Shown: positions 25,144 to 33,949, numbered from the stretch's first letter. The stretch is 64,000 nucleotides of DNA from Massiliimalia sp964370215 (GCA_964370215.1 CAYJIM010000002.1:1-64000), one strand, 5' to 3'. Notes: a model not told the origin generated them from the letters alone. Numbers and translations are program-made.

Positions 25144-26772
25144 TTATTCTTCCTCTTTCATCACCTGATAAAGCTCACCCTTGATTTCATCGAGTGATCC
25201 GTTTAGATTGCTGACGATCTTTGTCAGTTCTTCGGTATTTTTATCGTTGGAGGCGAGGGCTTGATAGGAATCCTCAGCAAGTTTTTTGACCTCGGTTGCG
25301 ACCACTGCAAAGCCGACTCCAGCCATGCCGGCATGTGCAGCTTCAATGCTTGCATTGATGGCAATGATTTTTGTCTGAGTAGCGATGTTGTTGAGCTTTC
25401 TACTGGAAGCCGCATTTTCTTGAATAAGATTGTTGATGGTCTCCACATTATTTAAAAACCCTTGAAACTTTTCGTCAAAGATGGCAAGTTTTTCTTGGAT
25501 CTCAACCTTTGCATAGCGATTACAGTTTTTCTTATGGTTTTTGCCCATGGCAATGGCCGTTGCAAACGCTTCGCAGCTACCGTAACCACAGCTAAAGCAG
25601 TTGATATTACGGTCTTCTTTACTTTCTTTGCCAAGGGATAGAAAGGCTTCTTCGATGTCACGTGGTAGCGGTAGTGGGATGGTGTGAGAACGGTCGGTGT
25701 AGCTGCGCATAAAATCGCTCAAACGGAGTGCTTGATCAAAGTGCCCAAACAACTCCAACGCTTTTTCTTTTGATACTTGTGATTTATTTTGATTGGTGTT
25801 GTAATCGATGCTGTTATGAGAAATGTTTTTTTCTGTCCCTGTCCCCAAATTACAACCATGCGAACAATTGAGGACATCAACAAGTAGTGGCACCGGCTTG
25901 TTCAATTTGGCATCCTTTGCATACTCTTTAAAGTAATGTTCCACATGTTGTATGCCTTCTACTTGTTTTACCCACACATCTTCACCTAGATAAAAATGGA
26001 CATTCTCTTTCAAGCCTCCCGGTCTGGAGAAGGCAAAGCCCCAAGAGCCATCGATGTTATCAAATTTGATAGCAGGGAAGCTGTTCAAATTGATTTGATG
26101 ATCAACGAGGTACTGTTTGAGAGACGCATAGGTGACGTTGTACTGAATGTTGTCACCGGTATTTTCATCGGTAAACTCGAAGCGTTTACCAACACAAGGG
26201 GAAAGAAACGCAATTTGGTCGGACACCCCTTTGTACTTCTTTAAGTAAATGGCGGTACAGAGTGCAGGGCTGTGTACCGGTGAAAGATAAGGAATCAAAT
26301 CCGGTTTAAACCCTTCAATGTATTTCACAACCACAGGACATGGCTGTGCAATGACGGTGCGTAAACGCTTTTCCTGAATGGCTTTGATGTATCCCCAGGT
26401 GCAAATGTCCGCACCATAGGAAACATCATAAATCAGGTTGACTCCTTGGCTTTTTAAAAAACCAAACAACTGTGGCAGATTGCTGAAATTGGTTCTTGCC
26501 GCAGGAGCCACTACAATGGAAATGGGCACACCCGCTTTGAGATCTTCAAAAAAGCGGTCGGTGTCATCGCTGTAGACACGCGCATTATGGTCGCAAATAT
26601 CAAGACATTCGCCACAACCGATACATAGATCGGGGTCTACATTGATTTTATTGCTCCCTGACACATCAGTCGCTACATTTGCGCCGACGGGACATTTGAA
26701 CACACATTTGTTACAACCAATACAGCTTTCTTCTTTTGTAAATATGGTACAATGATTCATGGCACGGTCCAT
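25144..26772 (-). CDS. [FeFe]-hydrogenase-like iron-sulfur protein with chemoreceptor signalling domain
   Basis: 542 residues, no TM helix. Residues 17-60 hold two [4Fe-4S] clusters (CIGCNKCVFKCP, CIGCGECLDIC). Residues about 80-350 match the hydrogenase large-subunit C-terminal domain. The H-cluster loops are altered: QPC145P replaces TSCCP, SPC193VGKRFE replaces MPC..K..E, and NC303SHGC307NLGTG replaces MAC..GC..GGG. Residues 392-417 (CFSCGYGSC...C) resemble an extra Fe-S domain. Residues about 430-540 carry a methyl-accepting-type hairpin (TKIIAINASIEAAHAG). Likely a cytoplasmic redox or hydrogen sensor signalling to chemotaxis or related partners. Start uncertain: TM-less M1 at 26772 or M5 at 26760, neither with a strong ribosome site. 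Confidence 0.85.
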   Translation of the reverse strand: MDRAMNHCTIFTKEESCIGCNKCVFKCPVGANVATDVSGSNKINVDPDLCIGCGECLDICDHNARVYSDDTDRFFEDLKAGVPISIVVAPAARTNFSNLPQLFGFLKSQGVNLIYDVSYGADICTWGYIKAIQEKRLRTVIAQPCPVVVKYIEGFKPDLIPYLSPVHSPALCTAIYLKKYKGVSDQIAFLSPCVGKRFEFTDENTGDNIQYNVTYASLKQYLVDHQINLNSFPAIKFDNIDGSWGFAFSRPGGLKENVHFYLGEDVWVKQVEGIQHVEHYFKEYAKDAKLNKPVPLLVDVLNCSHGCNLGTGTEKNISHNSIDYNTNQNKSQVSKEKALELFGHFDQALRLSDFMRSYTDRSHTIPLPLPRDIEEAFLSLGKESKEDRNINCFSCGYGSCEAFATAIAMGKNHKKNCNRYAKVEIQEKLAIFDEKFQGFLNNVETINNLIQENAASSRKLNNIATQTKIIAINASIEAAHAGMAGVGFAVVATEVKKLAEDSYQALASNDKNTEELTKIVSNLNGSLDEIKGELYQVMKEEE

Positions 26773-26851
26773 CCAATCAGATGTTGTATGGACACTTCAC
26801 CCCTTTCATGGCTTACGTTTGTTATGATCGAATAATCTTTATCTATTTTTA

Positions 26852-26880
26852 ATTGTACACTTTTTTTTGATAAAAGTAAA
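26852..26880 (-). promoter_or_regulatory. Promoter of the hydrogenase-like sensor gene
   Basis: On the minus strand TTTACT (26880-26875), 17-base spacer, TACAAT (26857-26852). Confidence 0.6.
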
Positions 26881-26961
26881 GAAAAATCGACACCGGTTTT
26901 TAGATGTAAATATCACTATTTTACTATGATTTATCGAAAGTCAATGGGTGCGTGCATGCAT

Positions 26962-26990
26962 TTGAAAAGTGGCACTCTTTATGGTATACT
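26962..26990 (+). promoter_or_regulatory. Promoter of the Spx/ArsC-like gene
   Basis: TTGAAA at 26962-26967, 17-base spacer, TATACT at 26985-26990; AGGAGG ribosome site at 27011. Confidence 0.8.
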
Positions 26991-27024
26991 ACAGGTAAGC
27001 ACATTCATGAAGGAGGAAACGATC

Positions 27025-27381
27025 ATGTTATTACTATGTTACCCCAAATGCAGTACCTGCCAAAAAGCGAAAAAATGGTTGAAAGAACAAGGGATTTCGT
27101 TCACCGAACGAGATATCAAAGAAAATAACCCGACTTATGAAGAATTGCAGTCTTGGCATCAGCAAAGTGGATTGCCACTCAAAAAATTTTTCAACACCTC
27201 AGGACTTATTTATAAATCGTTACACCTCAAAGACAAATTGACGACGATGTCGGAGGAAGAACAACTGGCATTGCTTGCCACTGATGGGATGCTTGTCAAA
27301 CGCCCACTGGTTGTCACCCAGACAATCATATTGACAGGATTTCAAGAAAAAGCGTGGCAAGCGGCATTACTGGCAGAATAG
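27025..27381 (+). CDS. ArsC/Spx-family thioredoxin-fold protein
   Basis: 118 residues. LLLCYPKCSTCQKAKKWL contains the CxxC of the ArsC/Spx family, followed by RDIKENNPTYEEL and a later KRPLVV, the usual substrate-loop position. In this family some members reduce arsenate and others (Spx, MgsR) bind RNA polymerase as redox switches. No arsenic genes are nearby, so either role is open. ATG 27025 has AGGAGG upstream; longer N-terminal readings cross the promoter. It is co-transcribed with the phosphatase that follows. Confidence 0.85.
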   Translation: MLLLCYPKCSTCQKAKKWLKEQGISFTERDIKENNPTYEELQSWHQQSGLPLKKFFNTSGLIYKSLHLKDKLTTMSEEEQLALLATDGMLVKRPLVVTQTIILTGFQEKAWQAALLAE

Positions 27382-27390
27382 GGGGGCACG

Positions 27391-27846
27391 ATGATCAAAG
27401 TATTGATGATTTGCCACGGAAACATCTGTCGCAGTACAATGGCAGAGTTTGTATTAAAACACCTTGTGCAAGAACAGGGGTTGGCTGAAGAATTTTTCAT
27501 TGCATCAGCAGGCACCAGTCGAGAGGAACTCGGAAATGATACCCACTACGGCACCCGACAAAAACTTTCTGAAGAGGGCATTGCCTTCACCAAACGAAAA
27601 GCACGTCAGGTGACGCGTGCAGATGGCAGACAATTCGACTATCTCCTCTGTATGGATCGCCACAATGTCCAAAACCTTATCCGCATCATCGACAAGGCAG
27701 ATCGGGTGAAAGTACATCTTTTATTGGACTTTTGTGGTCAAGCTGTCGACATTGCCGACCCATGGTATACTGGCAATTTTGATACCACCTATGAAGATGT
27801 CACAAAAGGTTGTCGTGCATTTTTAGAGAAGGTATCTTTTGCGTGA
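27391..27846 (+). CDS. Low-molecular-weight protein-tyrosine phosphatase
   Basis: 151 residues. The catalytic P-loop is ICHGNICRSTMAEF (C-x4-NxCRS form) at the N terminus, and the general-acid aspartate is in ADPWYTGNFDTTYEDV. This is the eukaryote-like LMW-PTP fold, cytoplasmic. GGGGGG precedes ATG 27391 by a short space, nine bases after the previous stop. It may act on tyrosine kinases or arginine phosphates, as in other Firmicutes; no partner is in the window. Confidence 0.93.
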   Translation: MIKVLMICHGNICRSTMAEFVLKHLVQEQGLAEEFFIASAGTSREELGNDTHYGTRQKLSEEGIAFTKRKARQVTRADGRQFDYLLCMDRHNVQNLIRIIDKADRVKVHLLLDFCGQAVDIADPWYTGNFDTTYEDVTKGCRAFLEKVSFA

Positions 27847-27852
27847 TTTTCA

Positions 27853-27881
27853 TTGACAGGATTTTGATTGAATGGTAAAAT
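27853..27881 (+). promoter_or_regulatory. Promoter of glycosyltransferase operon
   Basis: TTGACA at 27853-27858, 17-base spacer, TAAAAT at 27876-27881. Confidence 0.85.
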
Positions 27882-27956
27882 AAAAAGATACAATTGCGAT
27901 AAAATACTTCCATTTACAGAAACAAAACGTAAGGGAAAGACTGTGAGGACCTCATC

Positions 27957-30089
27957 ATGGCCAAACAAAAAAATACACCCATGCTATCCATTGGGATGAT
28001 TGTAAAAAATGAAAGTCGTTGTCTCGAGCGTTGTTTGCAGGCATTGCAACCACTGCGAAAGGCGATTGCCTGTCAACTGGTCATTGCCGACACAGGCTCG
28101 ACCGACGGTACCCGTGAAATTGCGGCCCGATATGCCGATGAAGTGTTGGACTTTGTCTGGATCAACGACTTTTCTGCGGCACGCAATGCGGTACTGGATC
28201 GGTGCGTTGGGCAGTGGTATATGACCGTTGACGCAGACGAATACCTCGATGAAAACATCAAGGAGCTGGTGGCCTTTTTGCAATCGGATCAGGCAAAGCA
28301 GTATGAGACTGCCTACCTCATGCAACGCAATTATGCCGCACAGGATCTCACGAGTACAGAGTTTGTTGATTTTCAAGCCAATCGACTGTTGAATTGCAGT
28401 ACCGGTGTACGCTACACCGGTGTCATTCACGAAAGTTTTAATTTTCAACATGAAAAAATCAAAGGGTGTATGCTTGGTCACACTATTTTACATCATGATG
28501 GTTATGCCCGCACAACCGCCGAAGAAAAAGAAAGTTATGATAAAAAGTACAAGCGCAATCAACAGATTTTGAAAGAAAAACTCAAGGTAACTCCCGATGA
28601 TATCACGATCCTTCAATGTATTGAATCCAATACCGGAGAAGATCAATTGATGTATGCACGTATGGCATTAGAGAAGATCAAAGAAAGAAACTATACCTTA
28701 GGAAAAGCGGTTGTAGGACACAAATTGATGGGCGTACTGTTTTGTCGTGGGGTTTCTATTTTGCTCCAGGTAGGGGATAGTACTGCTGACTGGTGGCTTG
28801 AAAAATTAGAGGAATATTATGCGGATTCGGTGATGAGGCAGCTGGATGTTGCCTTTTTGGCAACACTTTATTACCAGAAAAAAGGAAATAGCGAAAAGAC
28901 CATTCATTATGCGGAGCAGTACTTGAGCACATTGCACACCTATCTAGCCAAAACATGTGACATGGTAGAGTTCCGACTTTCCCCTGCGGCAGCAGCGTAC
29001 CCACGTAACAAATTACAATTGATGTTGGTGCTAGCCGGTGCTTATGGTATCAAACATGTCGAAAAAGCGATGAGTTTGTTGGACACACTGGCATTTGATG
29101 TTTTGTTGGGAAATCCAAAGGAAGTTGTGCTGTTTTTTAAACGTTTGTTACAATTACAAGAAGAAGTGCGAACACAAGAAATTACCGCGAAATTTTTTGA
29201 CCAACTCTCGTCATTACAGGACAGTCTACCCGAACAAGAAACGAAAAGAATTGCTGAAAATTTCTTTGATCAATGTGTCGAGGATCGGCAAAAAACCAAA
29301 AGTTACCGCCTGTTTTTGAAAACAAATGGGGACTTTGGCGCAGTGGCACGCCTGTTGGTTGCCACCGACCCAACAGAGATACAACAGTGTGCCGATGAAG
29401 TGGTTGACTGGGCAACACTGCCCCCACAGGTATACCATCACTTTATCAAGCAATCGGTGCCCTTACCGGCGAGCCTAGAGACCCTGCCGATTGCCACCAG
29501 AAAAATGATTGCCAAAACTTTTGCGGTGGACCCTACCCACGTGGATGCTCTTTTGGCATGGGTGACAAAGGATCATTTGGAGGGATCGCCGATCAAGTTA
29601 CAACTTTGTTACGAGTGTACAGCATATCTGTTGCAACAAGGTGGTTTTACCGTCTATCAATGGGACTTACTCTGTCGTTTGTATCTACTGCTCAGCCAAG
29701 CGATGCTCGGTACGCTCTATCAAACATCGCTATTGGCAGAAGAAGAGTCGTGGGTACTCTTACCGAAGCACCACTACTTTTCGATGGTGCTGTGTCAAGG
29801 TCAAATCCTTGTCACAGAAAATAAAATGGTAGAATTTATGCAACTACTGCGCAAAGGATTAGAAATGGTGCCACAAATGCAACACTTTGTGGGACATCTA
29901 CAAGAACATGCTGTCCGATTGTTCGCCCCACCAGCTGAAGAGTTGCTTGGCATTGCGACACAGGTGCAGACAATTTTCCAAGCCTATCCAGCCGACAATC
30001 CTGCCGTACAGCAAATCAAAGGCAGTGAAGTTTATCAACAAGTGGCACATCTCATGACATTTCAAAGCTTGGAAGAGCTGGGCTTTTAG
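27957..30089 (+). CDS. Family 2 glycosyltransferase with long helical-repeat C terminus
   Basis: 710 residues. The N-terminal ~230 residues are a GT-A domain of the SunS-like/TPR glycosyltransferase group: SIGMIVKNESRCLERCL, ADTGSTDGTREIA and the metal-binding VDADEYL. The remaining ~450 residues are helical, resembling TPR-type repeats, with no recognisable catalytic motif. Such enzymes glycosylate proteins or peptides, or are built into surface polysaccharide routes; the acceptor here is unknown. It has its own promoter and leads an operon with a P-loop kinase-like gene and two small proteins. Confidence 0.85.
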   Translation: MAKQKNTPMLSIGMIVKNESRCLERCLQALQPLRKAIACQLVIADTGSTDGTREIAARYADEVLDFVWINDFSAARNAVLDRCVGQWYMTVDADEYLDENIKELVAFLQSDQAKQYETAYLMQRNYAAQDLTSTEFVDFQANRLLNCSTGVRYTGVIHESFNFQHEKIKGCMLGHTILHHDGYARTTAEEKESYDKKYKRNQQILKEKLKVTPDDITILQCIESNTGEDQLMYARMALEKIKERNYTLGKAVVGHKLMGVLFCRGVSILLQVGDSTADWWLEKLEEYYADSVMRQLDVAFLATLYYQKKGNSEKTIHYAEQYLSTLHTYLAKTCDMVEFRLSPAAAAYPRNKLQLMLVLAGAYGIKHVEKAMSLLDTLAFDVLLGNPKEVVLFFKRLLQLQEEVRTQEITAKFFDQLSSLQDSLPEQETKRIAENFFDQCVEDRQKTKSYRLFLKTNGDFGAVARLLVATDPTEIQQCADEVVDWATLPPQVYHHFIKQSVPLPASLETLPIATRKMIAKTFAVDPTHVDALLAWVTKDHLEGSPIKLQLCYECTAYLLQQGGFTVYQWDLLCRLYLLLSQAMLGTLYQTSLLAEEESWVLLPKHHYFSMVLCQGQILVTENKMVEFMQLLRKGLEMVPQMQHFVGHLQEHAVRLFAPPAEELLGIATQVQTIFQAYPADNPAVQQIKGSEVYQQVAHLMTFQSLEELGF

Positions 30090-30098
30090 GAGAGTGAT

Positions 30099-30614
30099 AT
30101 GGTTATTTTGATTGGTGGCGCAACCCACACAGGGAAGACGGTATTGGCACAGCGTTTGTTGGAACGGTATCATTGCCCCTATTTGTCGATTGATCACCTG
30201 AAAATGGGATTGATTCGCAGTGGACAAACCAGCATTTCGCTGGAGGAAGATGAGGCACTGACGACCTACCTTTGGCCGATTGTGCGTGAAATGATTAAGA
30301 CGGTAATAGAAAACAAGCAGCATCTCATTGTTGAAGGATGTTACATCCCCTTTGATTTTCAAAAGGATTTTTCAGCAGAAGAACTGCAACAGATGCGACA
30401 TCGGTGGCTTGTGATGTCGGAGGAATATATCACTTCCCAATTTCAAGCAATCAAAGATCATGCCCATGTGGTGGAACAACGTTTGGACGATACAGGCTTG
30501 TCTGTACAACAATTGATATTAGAGAACAAAAAGACTTTGAAATTATGTCAAGAATATCAACTTGACACCTGTATGATAGAGAAAACATATGATATAGACA
30601 TCACAATATTATAG
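30099..30614 (+). CDS. P-loop kinase-like protein, function unknown
   Basis: 171 residues. Walker A is GGATHTGKTVLAQRLLE at the N terminus, then YLSIDHLKMGLIRSG where small-molecule kinases bind substrate, and HLIVEGCYIPF in the Walker B position. The fold looks like adenylate/shikimate-kinase-type or 2-phosphoglycerate-kinase-like NTPases, but no substrate signature is clear. It begins nine bases after the glycosyltransferase with AGGAGAG upstream, so it is co-translated. Confidence 0.65.
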   Translation: MVILIGGATHTGKTVLAQRLLERYHCPYLSIDHLKMGLIRSGQTSISLEEDEALTTYLWPIVREMIKTVIENKQHLIVEGCYIPFDFQKDFSAEELQQMRHRWLVMSEEYITSQFQAIKDHAHVVEQRLDDTGLSVQQLILENKKTLKLCQEYQLDTCMIEKTYDIDITIL

Positions 30615-30623
30615 GAGGGCACG

Positions 30624-31232
30624 ATGACATTTCCCGTAGAGCAATTACAATGGACAAGACAACCAAAAGCCTATCGGATCGGACAAACAGAAATTTCGAT
30701 CACCACCAATCCACATACTGATTTGTGGCAAAGAACTTATTACCATTTTCGCAATGACAATGCACCGGTACTGCAACTGCAAACCGAAGAACAATATTTT
30801 TCTTTTACAGTAAAGACCGCCTTTGACAGCAAGCATCGTTTTGATCAGTGTGGTGTAGTCGCTTACTTAGATAGCGAAAATTGGATCAAGGGATCAATTG
30901 AGTATGAAAATGAAGAGTTCCAACATCTTGGCAGTGTCGTGACAAATGGGGGGTATTCTGATTGGGCAACGACAGAAATACCAGCGGATATTCGCACGAT
31001 GTGGTATCGTTTGAGTAGACGTGCGGATGACTTTTGCTTGGAATGTTCTACTGATGGGGTACGGTTCAAACAGATGCGTATCTGTCATTTAGCAGCGGCA
31101 ACAGGGGCAGTGCAATTTGGTGTCTATGCTTGCAGTCCAGAAGATTCGTCGTTTACTGCCTCCTTTACCGACCTTTGCTTGTCGGAGTGCAAGTGGCTTT
31201 CCCACGACGGACAACAACCGGATACACAATAA
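30624..31232 (+). CDS. DUF1349 (concanavalin-like) protein
   Basis: 202 residues, no signal peptide or TM. The pattern ending ...FDQCGVVAYLDSENWIKGSIEYE and TEIPADIRTMWYRLSRRADDF is typical of the DUF1349 jelly-roll fold (yeast Ree1-like), often implicated in sugar binding. AGGAGGG precedes ATG 30624. Function not known. Confidence 0.8.
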   Translation: MTFPVEQLQWTRQPKAYRIGQTEISITTNPHTDLWQRTYYHFRNDNAPVLQLQTEEQYFSFTVKTAFDSKHRFDQCGVVAYLDSENWIKGSIEYENEEFQHLGSVVTNGGYSDWATTEIPADIRTMWYRLSRRADDFCLECSTDGVRFKQMRICHLAAATGAVQFGVYACSPEDSSFTASFTDLCLSECKWLSHDGQQPDTQ

Positions 31233-31247
31233 AAGAGAGGGGGAGAA

Positions 31248-31559
31248 ATGGTGCAAGAAAATTCTTATTTTGATGGGGGCTTATTCGAGTACTTATGTTT
31301 GGCGATTCTTTGTGGTGCGGTTACATTGATCACGTTGGGGCTTGCTTATCCATGGGCGATGTGTAAGGTTTACGGATGGAGAATCAATCACACTGTGGTG
31401 GAAGGTAGAAGACTGCACTTTACCGGAAAAGCGATGGGGTTGTTTTGGCAGTGGATCAAATGGGCACTATTGACGATTATCACCCTTGGGATCTATTCCT
31501 TTTGGATGGGGATTGCGTTGGAAAAGTGGAAAGCGGCTCACACTACATTTGCAAATTAA
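31248..31559 (+). CDS. Small DUF898-like membrane protein
   Basis: 103 residues, two or three TM segments (LCLAILCGAVTLITLGLAYP and ALLTIITLGIYSFWMG). TLGLAYPWAMCKVYGWRINHT and TVVEGRRLHFTGKA fit the DUF898/YjgN pattern. Role unknown. An AGAGAGGGGGAG site precedes it; it continues the operon. Confidence 0.75.
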   Translation: MVQENSYFDGGLFEYLCLAILCGAVTLITLGLAYPWAMCKVYGWRINHTVVEGRRLHFTGKAMGLFWQWIKWALLTIITLGIYSFWMGIALEKWKAAHTTFAN

Positions 31560-31569
31560 GAGGAGCATT

Positions 31570-32700
31570 ATGAACTATCAATTGGCAATTTTTGATTTAG
31601 ATGGCACCCTTTTAGATACATTGGACGACCTTGCAAATAGTATCAACTATGCGTGTGGGCAACATGGGTTGCCTACACGCACGAAAGAAGAGGTGCGGCG
31701 GTTTGTAGGGCATGGGATTACTTCTCTTGTTGTCAGTTGTTTGCCAAATGACTGCGATAAAAAGTGTCAAGCAGAAGTGCTTGACACTTTTTATCGGCAT
31801 TACCAACAACATTGTGAGGACAATACACACCCTTATGAGGGCGTCATTGCCGTATTGGAAGCGTTACAGTTGCAAGGCGTGCAGCTCGCTATCTTATCGA
31901 ACAAGGTGGATGAAGCGGTTAAGCGATTGGCGGAGCAGTACTTTTTAAATTTATTTACCCTTGCTGTTGGTGAACAGCAAGGTGTACCACGAAAGCCTGC
32001 ACCGGACGGCCTTGATCGATTGTGCGAGGGGCTACAGCTGTCGAAAGAACAGGTGGTTTATATCGGTGATTCCGAAGTGGATGTTATGACGGCACGCAAT
32101 GCCGGTATCGATTGCATTGCTGTGGATTGGGGATTTCGCACAAAAGAGGAACTGGTAGCTGCCGGCGCAGTACAGGTTGTTTCAACGCCTGATGAGCTAC
32201 TGCAGCACTTGTTAGCTCCGCCATGGGACGTACGCCTTTGTGAACGTGAGGTGGGTGCGGTTTATCAAATTATGCAGGATAAAAAACGATTTTTACCCTT
32301 ACTCCTCCTTGCAGATGAACAGGAGAGTATGATCGATCGATACTTATCGCGAGGGGAAATGTTTTTGCTCTATCGTGAGGGGCAAGTCCTTGCGGTGTGT
32401 GTGGTGACCGATGAGGGGCATCGTACATTAGAGTTGAAAAATATTGCCACCGATCCATCGATGCAAGGGAAAGGGATCGGCAAAGCACTCATCACCTTTC
32501 TGGTTGAACATTACCGTGCTGACTATGACACCTTATTGGTGGGCACAGGTGACAGTCCCTTGACGGTGCCATTTTATAAAGCCTGTGGGTTTGAAGAATC
32601 GTACCGTGTGAAAAACTTTTTTACCGATCACTATGATCACCCCATCATCGAAGCCGGCGTACAGTTGGTGGATATGGTATATTTAAAACGAGCATTATAA
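31570..32700 (+). CDS. HAD hydrolase (phosphoglycolate-phosphatase-like) fused to GNAT acetyltransferase
   Basis: 376 residues. Residues 1-215 are a HAD phosphatase: FDLDGTLLDTLDDL (nucleophile Asp), ILSNKVD (motif II), KPAPDGL (motif III Lys) and YIGDSEVDVMTARNAG (motif IV). Residues about 225-376 are a GNAT domain with IATDPSMQGKGIGKALITFL, the Q/R-x-x-G-x-G/A acetyl-CoA loop, and FYKACGFEE near the end. Typical Gph proteins are ~215 residues, so the acetyltransferase is an addition without a stop between them. AGGAG precedes ATG 31570. A terminator follows. Confidence 0.9.
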   Translation: MNYQLAIFDLDGTLLDTLDDLANSINYACGQHGLPTRTKEEVRRFVGHGITSLVVSCLPNDCDKKCQAEVLDTFYRHYQQHCEDNTHPYEGVIAVLEALQLQGVQLAILSNKVDEAVKRLAEQYFLNLFTLAVGEQQGVPRKPAPDGLDRLCEGLQLSKEQVVYIGDSEVDVMTARNAGIDCIAVDWGFRTKEELVAAGAVQVVSTPDELLQHLLAPPWDVRLCEREVGAVYQIMQDKKRFLPLLLLADEQESMIDRYLSRGEMFLLYREGQVLAVCVVTDEGHRTLELKNIATDPSMQGKGIGKALITFLVEHYRADYDTLLVGTGDSPLTVPFYKACGFEESYRVKNFFTDHYDHPIIEAGVQLVDMVYLKRAL

Positions 32701-32721
32701 ATCGTTTGATGTAACGATGAG

Positions 32722-32758
32722 CAGGCAGGATCACGTGAAGATGATCCTGCCTGTTTTT
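32722..32758 (+). terminator. Intrinsic terminator of the glycosyltransferase operon
   Basis: 12-bp perfect stem (32722-32733 with 32742-32753), eight-base loop, T5. Confidence 0.9.
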
Positions 32759-32768
32759 GTAGGGAATA

Positions 32769-33152
32769 TTACTCAAAAAACAATTCTTCTACCGGAATAC
32801 CCAATACCGTATAGTTGGCATATTTGATGCCGGGAAGGGGATGTTCCGGTGTGAAATTCCCCTTTATTTCGATGGCGTGCCACCATTACCACAAGGCTTT
32901 ACCTTGTATTCGCTTGGAACAACAATGCATGGCCAGACAGAGGGCGGAGAGTATTGTTAGTATAGTGAAAACAAGTCGACATCGATTTCGTGACTGCACG
33001 AATAACATACTGATAGTCAATCCGGAAAGGGCAACATACAACGTCAAAAGTAAGAATTCAAATAGGGCAAACGCACGGATTTGAGCAAAGAGGCGCAACA
33101 ATAAACTGCGACAAAATAGTGGTACCTTTTCTACCAATGCGAGCAAAAACAC
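32769..33152 (-). pseudogene. Small membrane protein gene interrupted by an in-frame TAA
   Basis: On the minus strand a reading frame from GTG 33152 (six bases after AGGAGG) codes 88 residues with two hydrophobic stretches (FEFLLLTLYVALSGLTISML, LVFTILTILSALCLAMHCC). A TAA follows at 32888-32886, and the same frame then continues for 38 sensible residues (WWHAIEIKGNFTPEHPLPG, then YANYTVLGIPVEELFFE) to a TAA at 32771-32769. The tail has the G-x-P-x-EE-x-FF pattern seen in lycopene-cyclase-domain membrane proteins, but this is weak. It is either a nonsense-mutated gene, a base error, or a short real protein followed by chance coding. Confidence 0.45.
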
Positions 33153-33211
33153 CAAACCCCTCCTTTTTCATTCGTTACTTTTACAGCACGCGCATATTAC
33201 TCTCCTAAAGT

Positions 33212-33904
33212 TTATGCGTGGAATAGCTTTCTAATGTTATTATAATTGCCAAATACCACGACAAGGTCGTCTTGTTGAAGCATTTCTTCCCCTGTTAAAA
33301 TACTTTTTGTTTGTCCTTTTCGTTTGATGAGGATGAGTTGCACTTTATACACTTCCTTTAAACCGGAATCTTTGAGAGTTACATCTTGAAGATCTGTTGG
33401 AAGAACATCCAAATTCACCTCAGCCATCACATTATCCCCATAGTAATCCAACACAACAATGGTATTTTTGTGTTTGCCAAACATGATACGACGCCCTACT
33501 TTTGCAATGGCTAAGTCGATTAGTTTTTTTGCGGTATTGGAGCGATTAAACATCAAAACAAGCCCGATGAGGCAGGCGATGACAATACCGGATGTCCACA
33601 TATCCTGCACCTCGGAATGGCTGAGCGATAAAAAGACGTTGACAATACTGGACATGATGACAACGGTGAAGAGATAGCCGAAAATGATGGTGATTTTTGT
33701 TAGCCGCCTGCGAATGACCGAAGAGACCACGCTTTCACTGGTCTGCGTGGTAAAACCACAGTTTGTGAGCATGGAAATGACCTGAAATCGTGCCTTTTCA
33801 TAGGTCAACCCTGTCAATCGAAACAGAATGGTGAAAATTTCAACAATCAAAATATAGAGCAGTGCCAAAACAGCAAAAAGAATGAGCGCACCTGTAACAT
33901 TCAT
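33212..33904 (-). CDS. Membrane protein with C-terminal RCK_C/TrkA-C domain
   Basis: 230 residues. About three TM segments (5-27, 72-95, 105-122) are followed by a cytoplasmic domain of ~85 residues. VNLDVLPTDLQDVTLKDSGL, then VQLILIKRKGQ and LQQDDLVVVFGNYNNI, is the TrkA-C/RCK_C ligand-binding fold. In other proteins this fold binds small ligands including cyclic di-AMP and gates potassium transport. No ion channel is adjacent. CGGAGG precedes ATG 33904 on the minus strand. It probably follows the chemoreceptor gene at a distance of about 100 bases. Confidence 0.8.
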   Translation of the reverse strand: MNVTGALILFAVLALLYILIVEIFTILFRLTGLTYEKARFQVISMLTNCGFTTQTSESVVSSVIRRRLTKITIIFGYLFTVVIMSSIVNVFLSLSHSEVQDMWTSGIVIACLIGLVLMFNRSNTAKKLIDLAIAKVGRRIMFGKHKNTIVVLDYYGDNVMAEVNLDVLPTDLQDVTLKDSGLKEVYKVQLILIKRKGQTKSILTGEEMLQQDDLVVVFGNYNNIRKLFHA

Positions 33905-33949
33905 ATGAAGACCTCCGAAAAATGATGAAAATTAGTGGTGTATGGAGAT

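Noticed and set aside
33050..33195. Alternative small frame from an ATG at about 33173 (MKKEGFGVFARIG...) on the minus strand
   Set aside because: It ends after 37 residues and has no family features; the GTG frame is hydrophobic and better supported.
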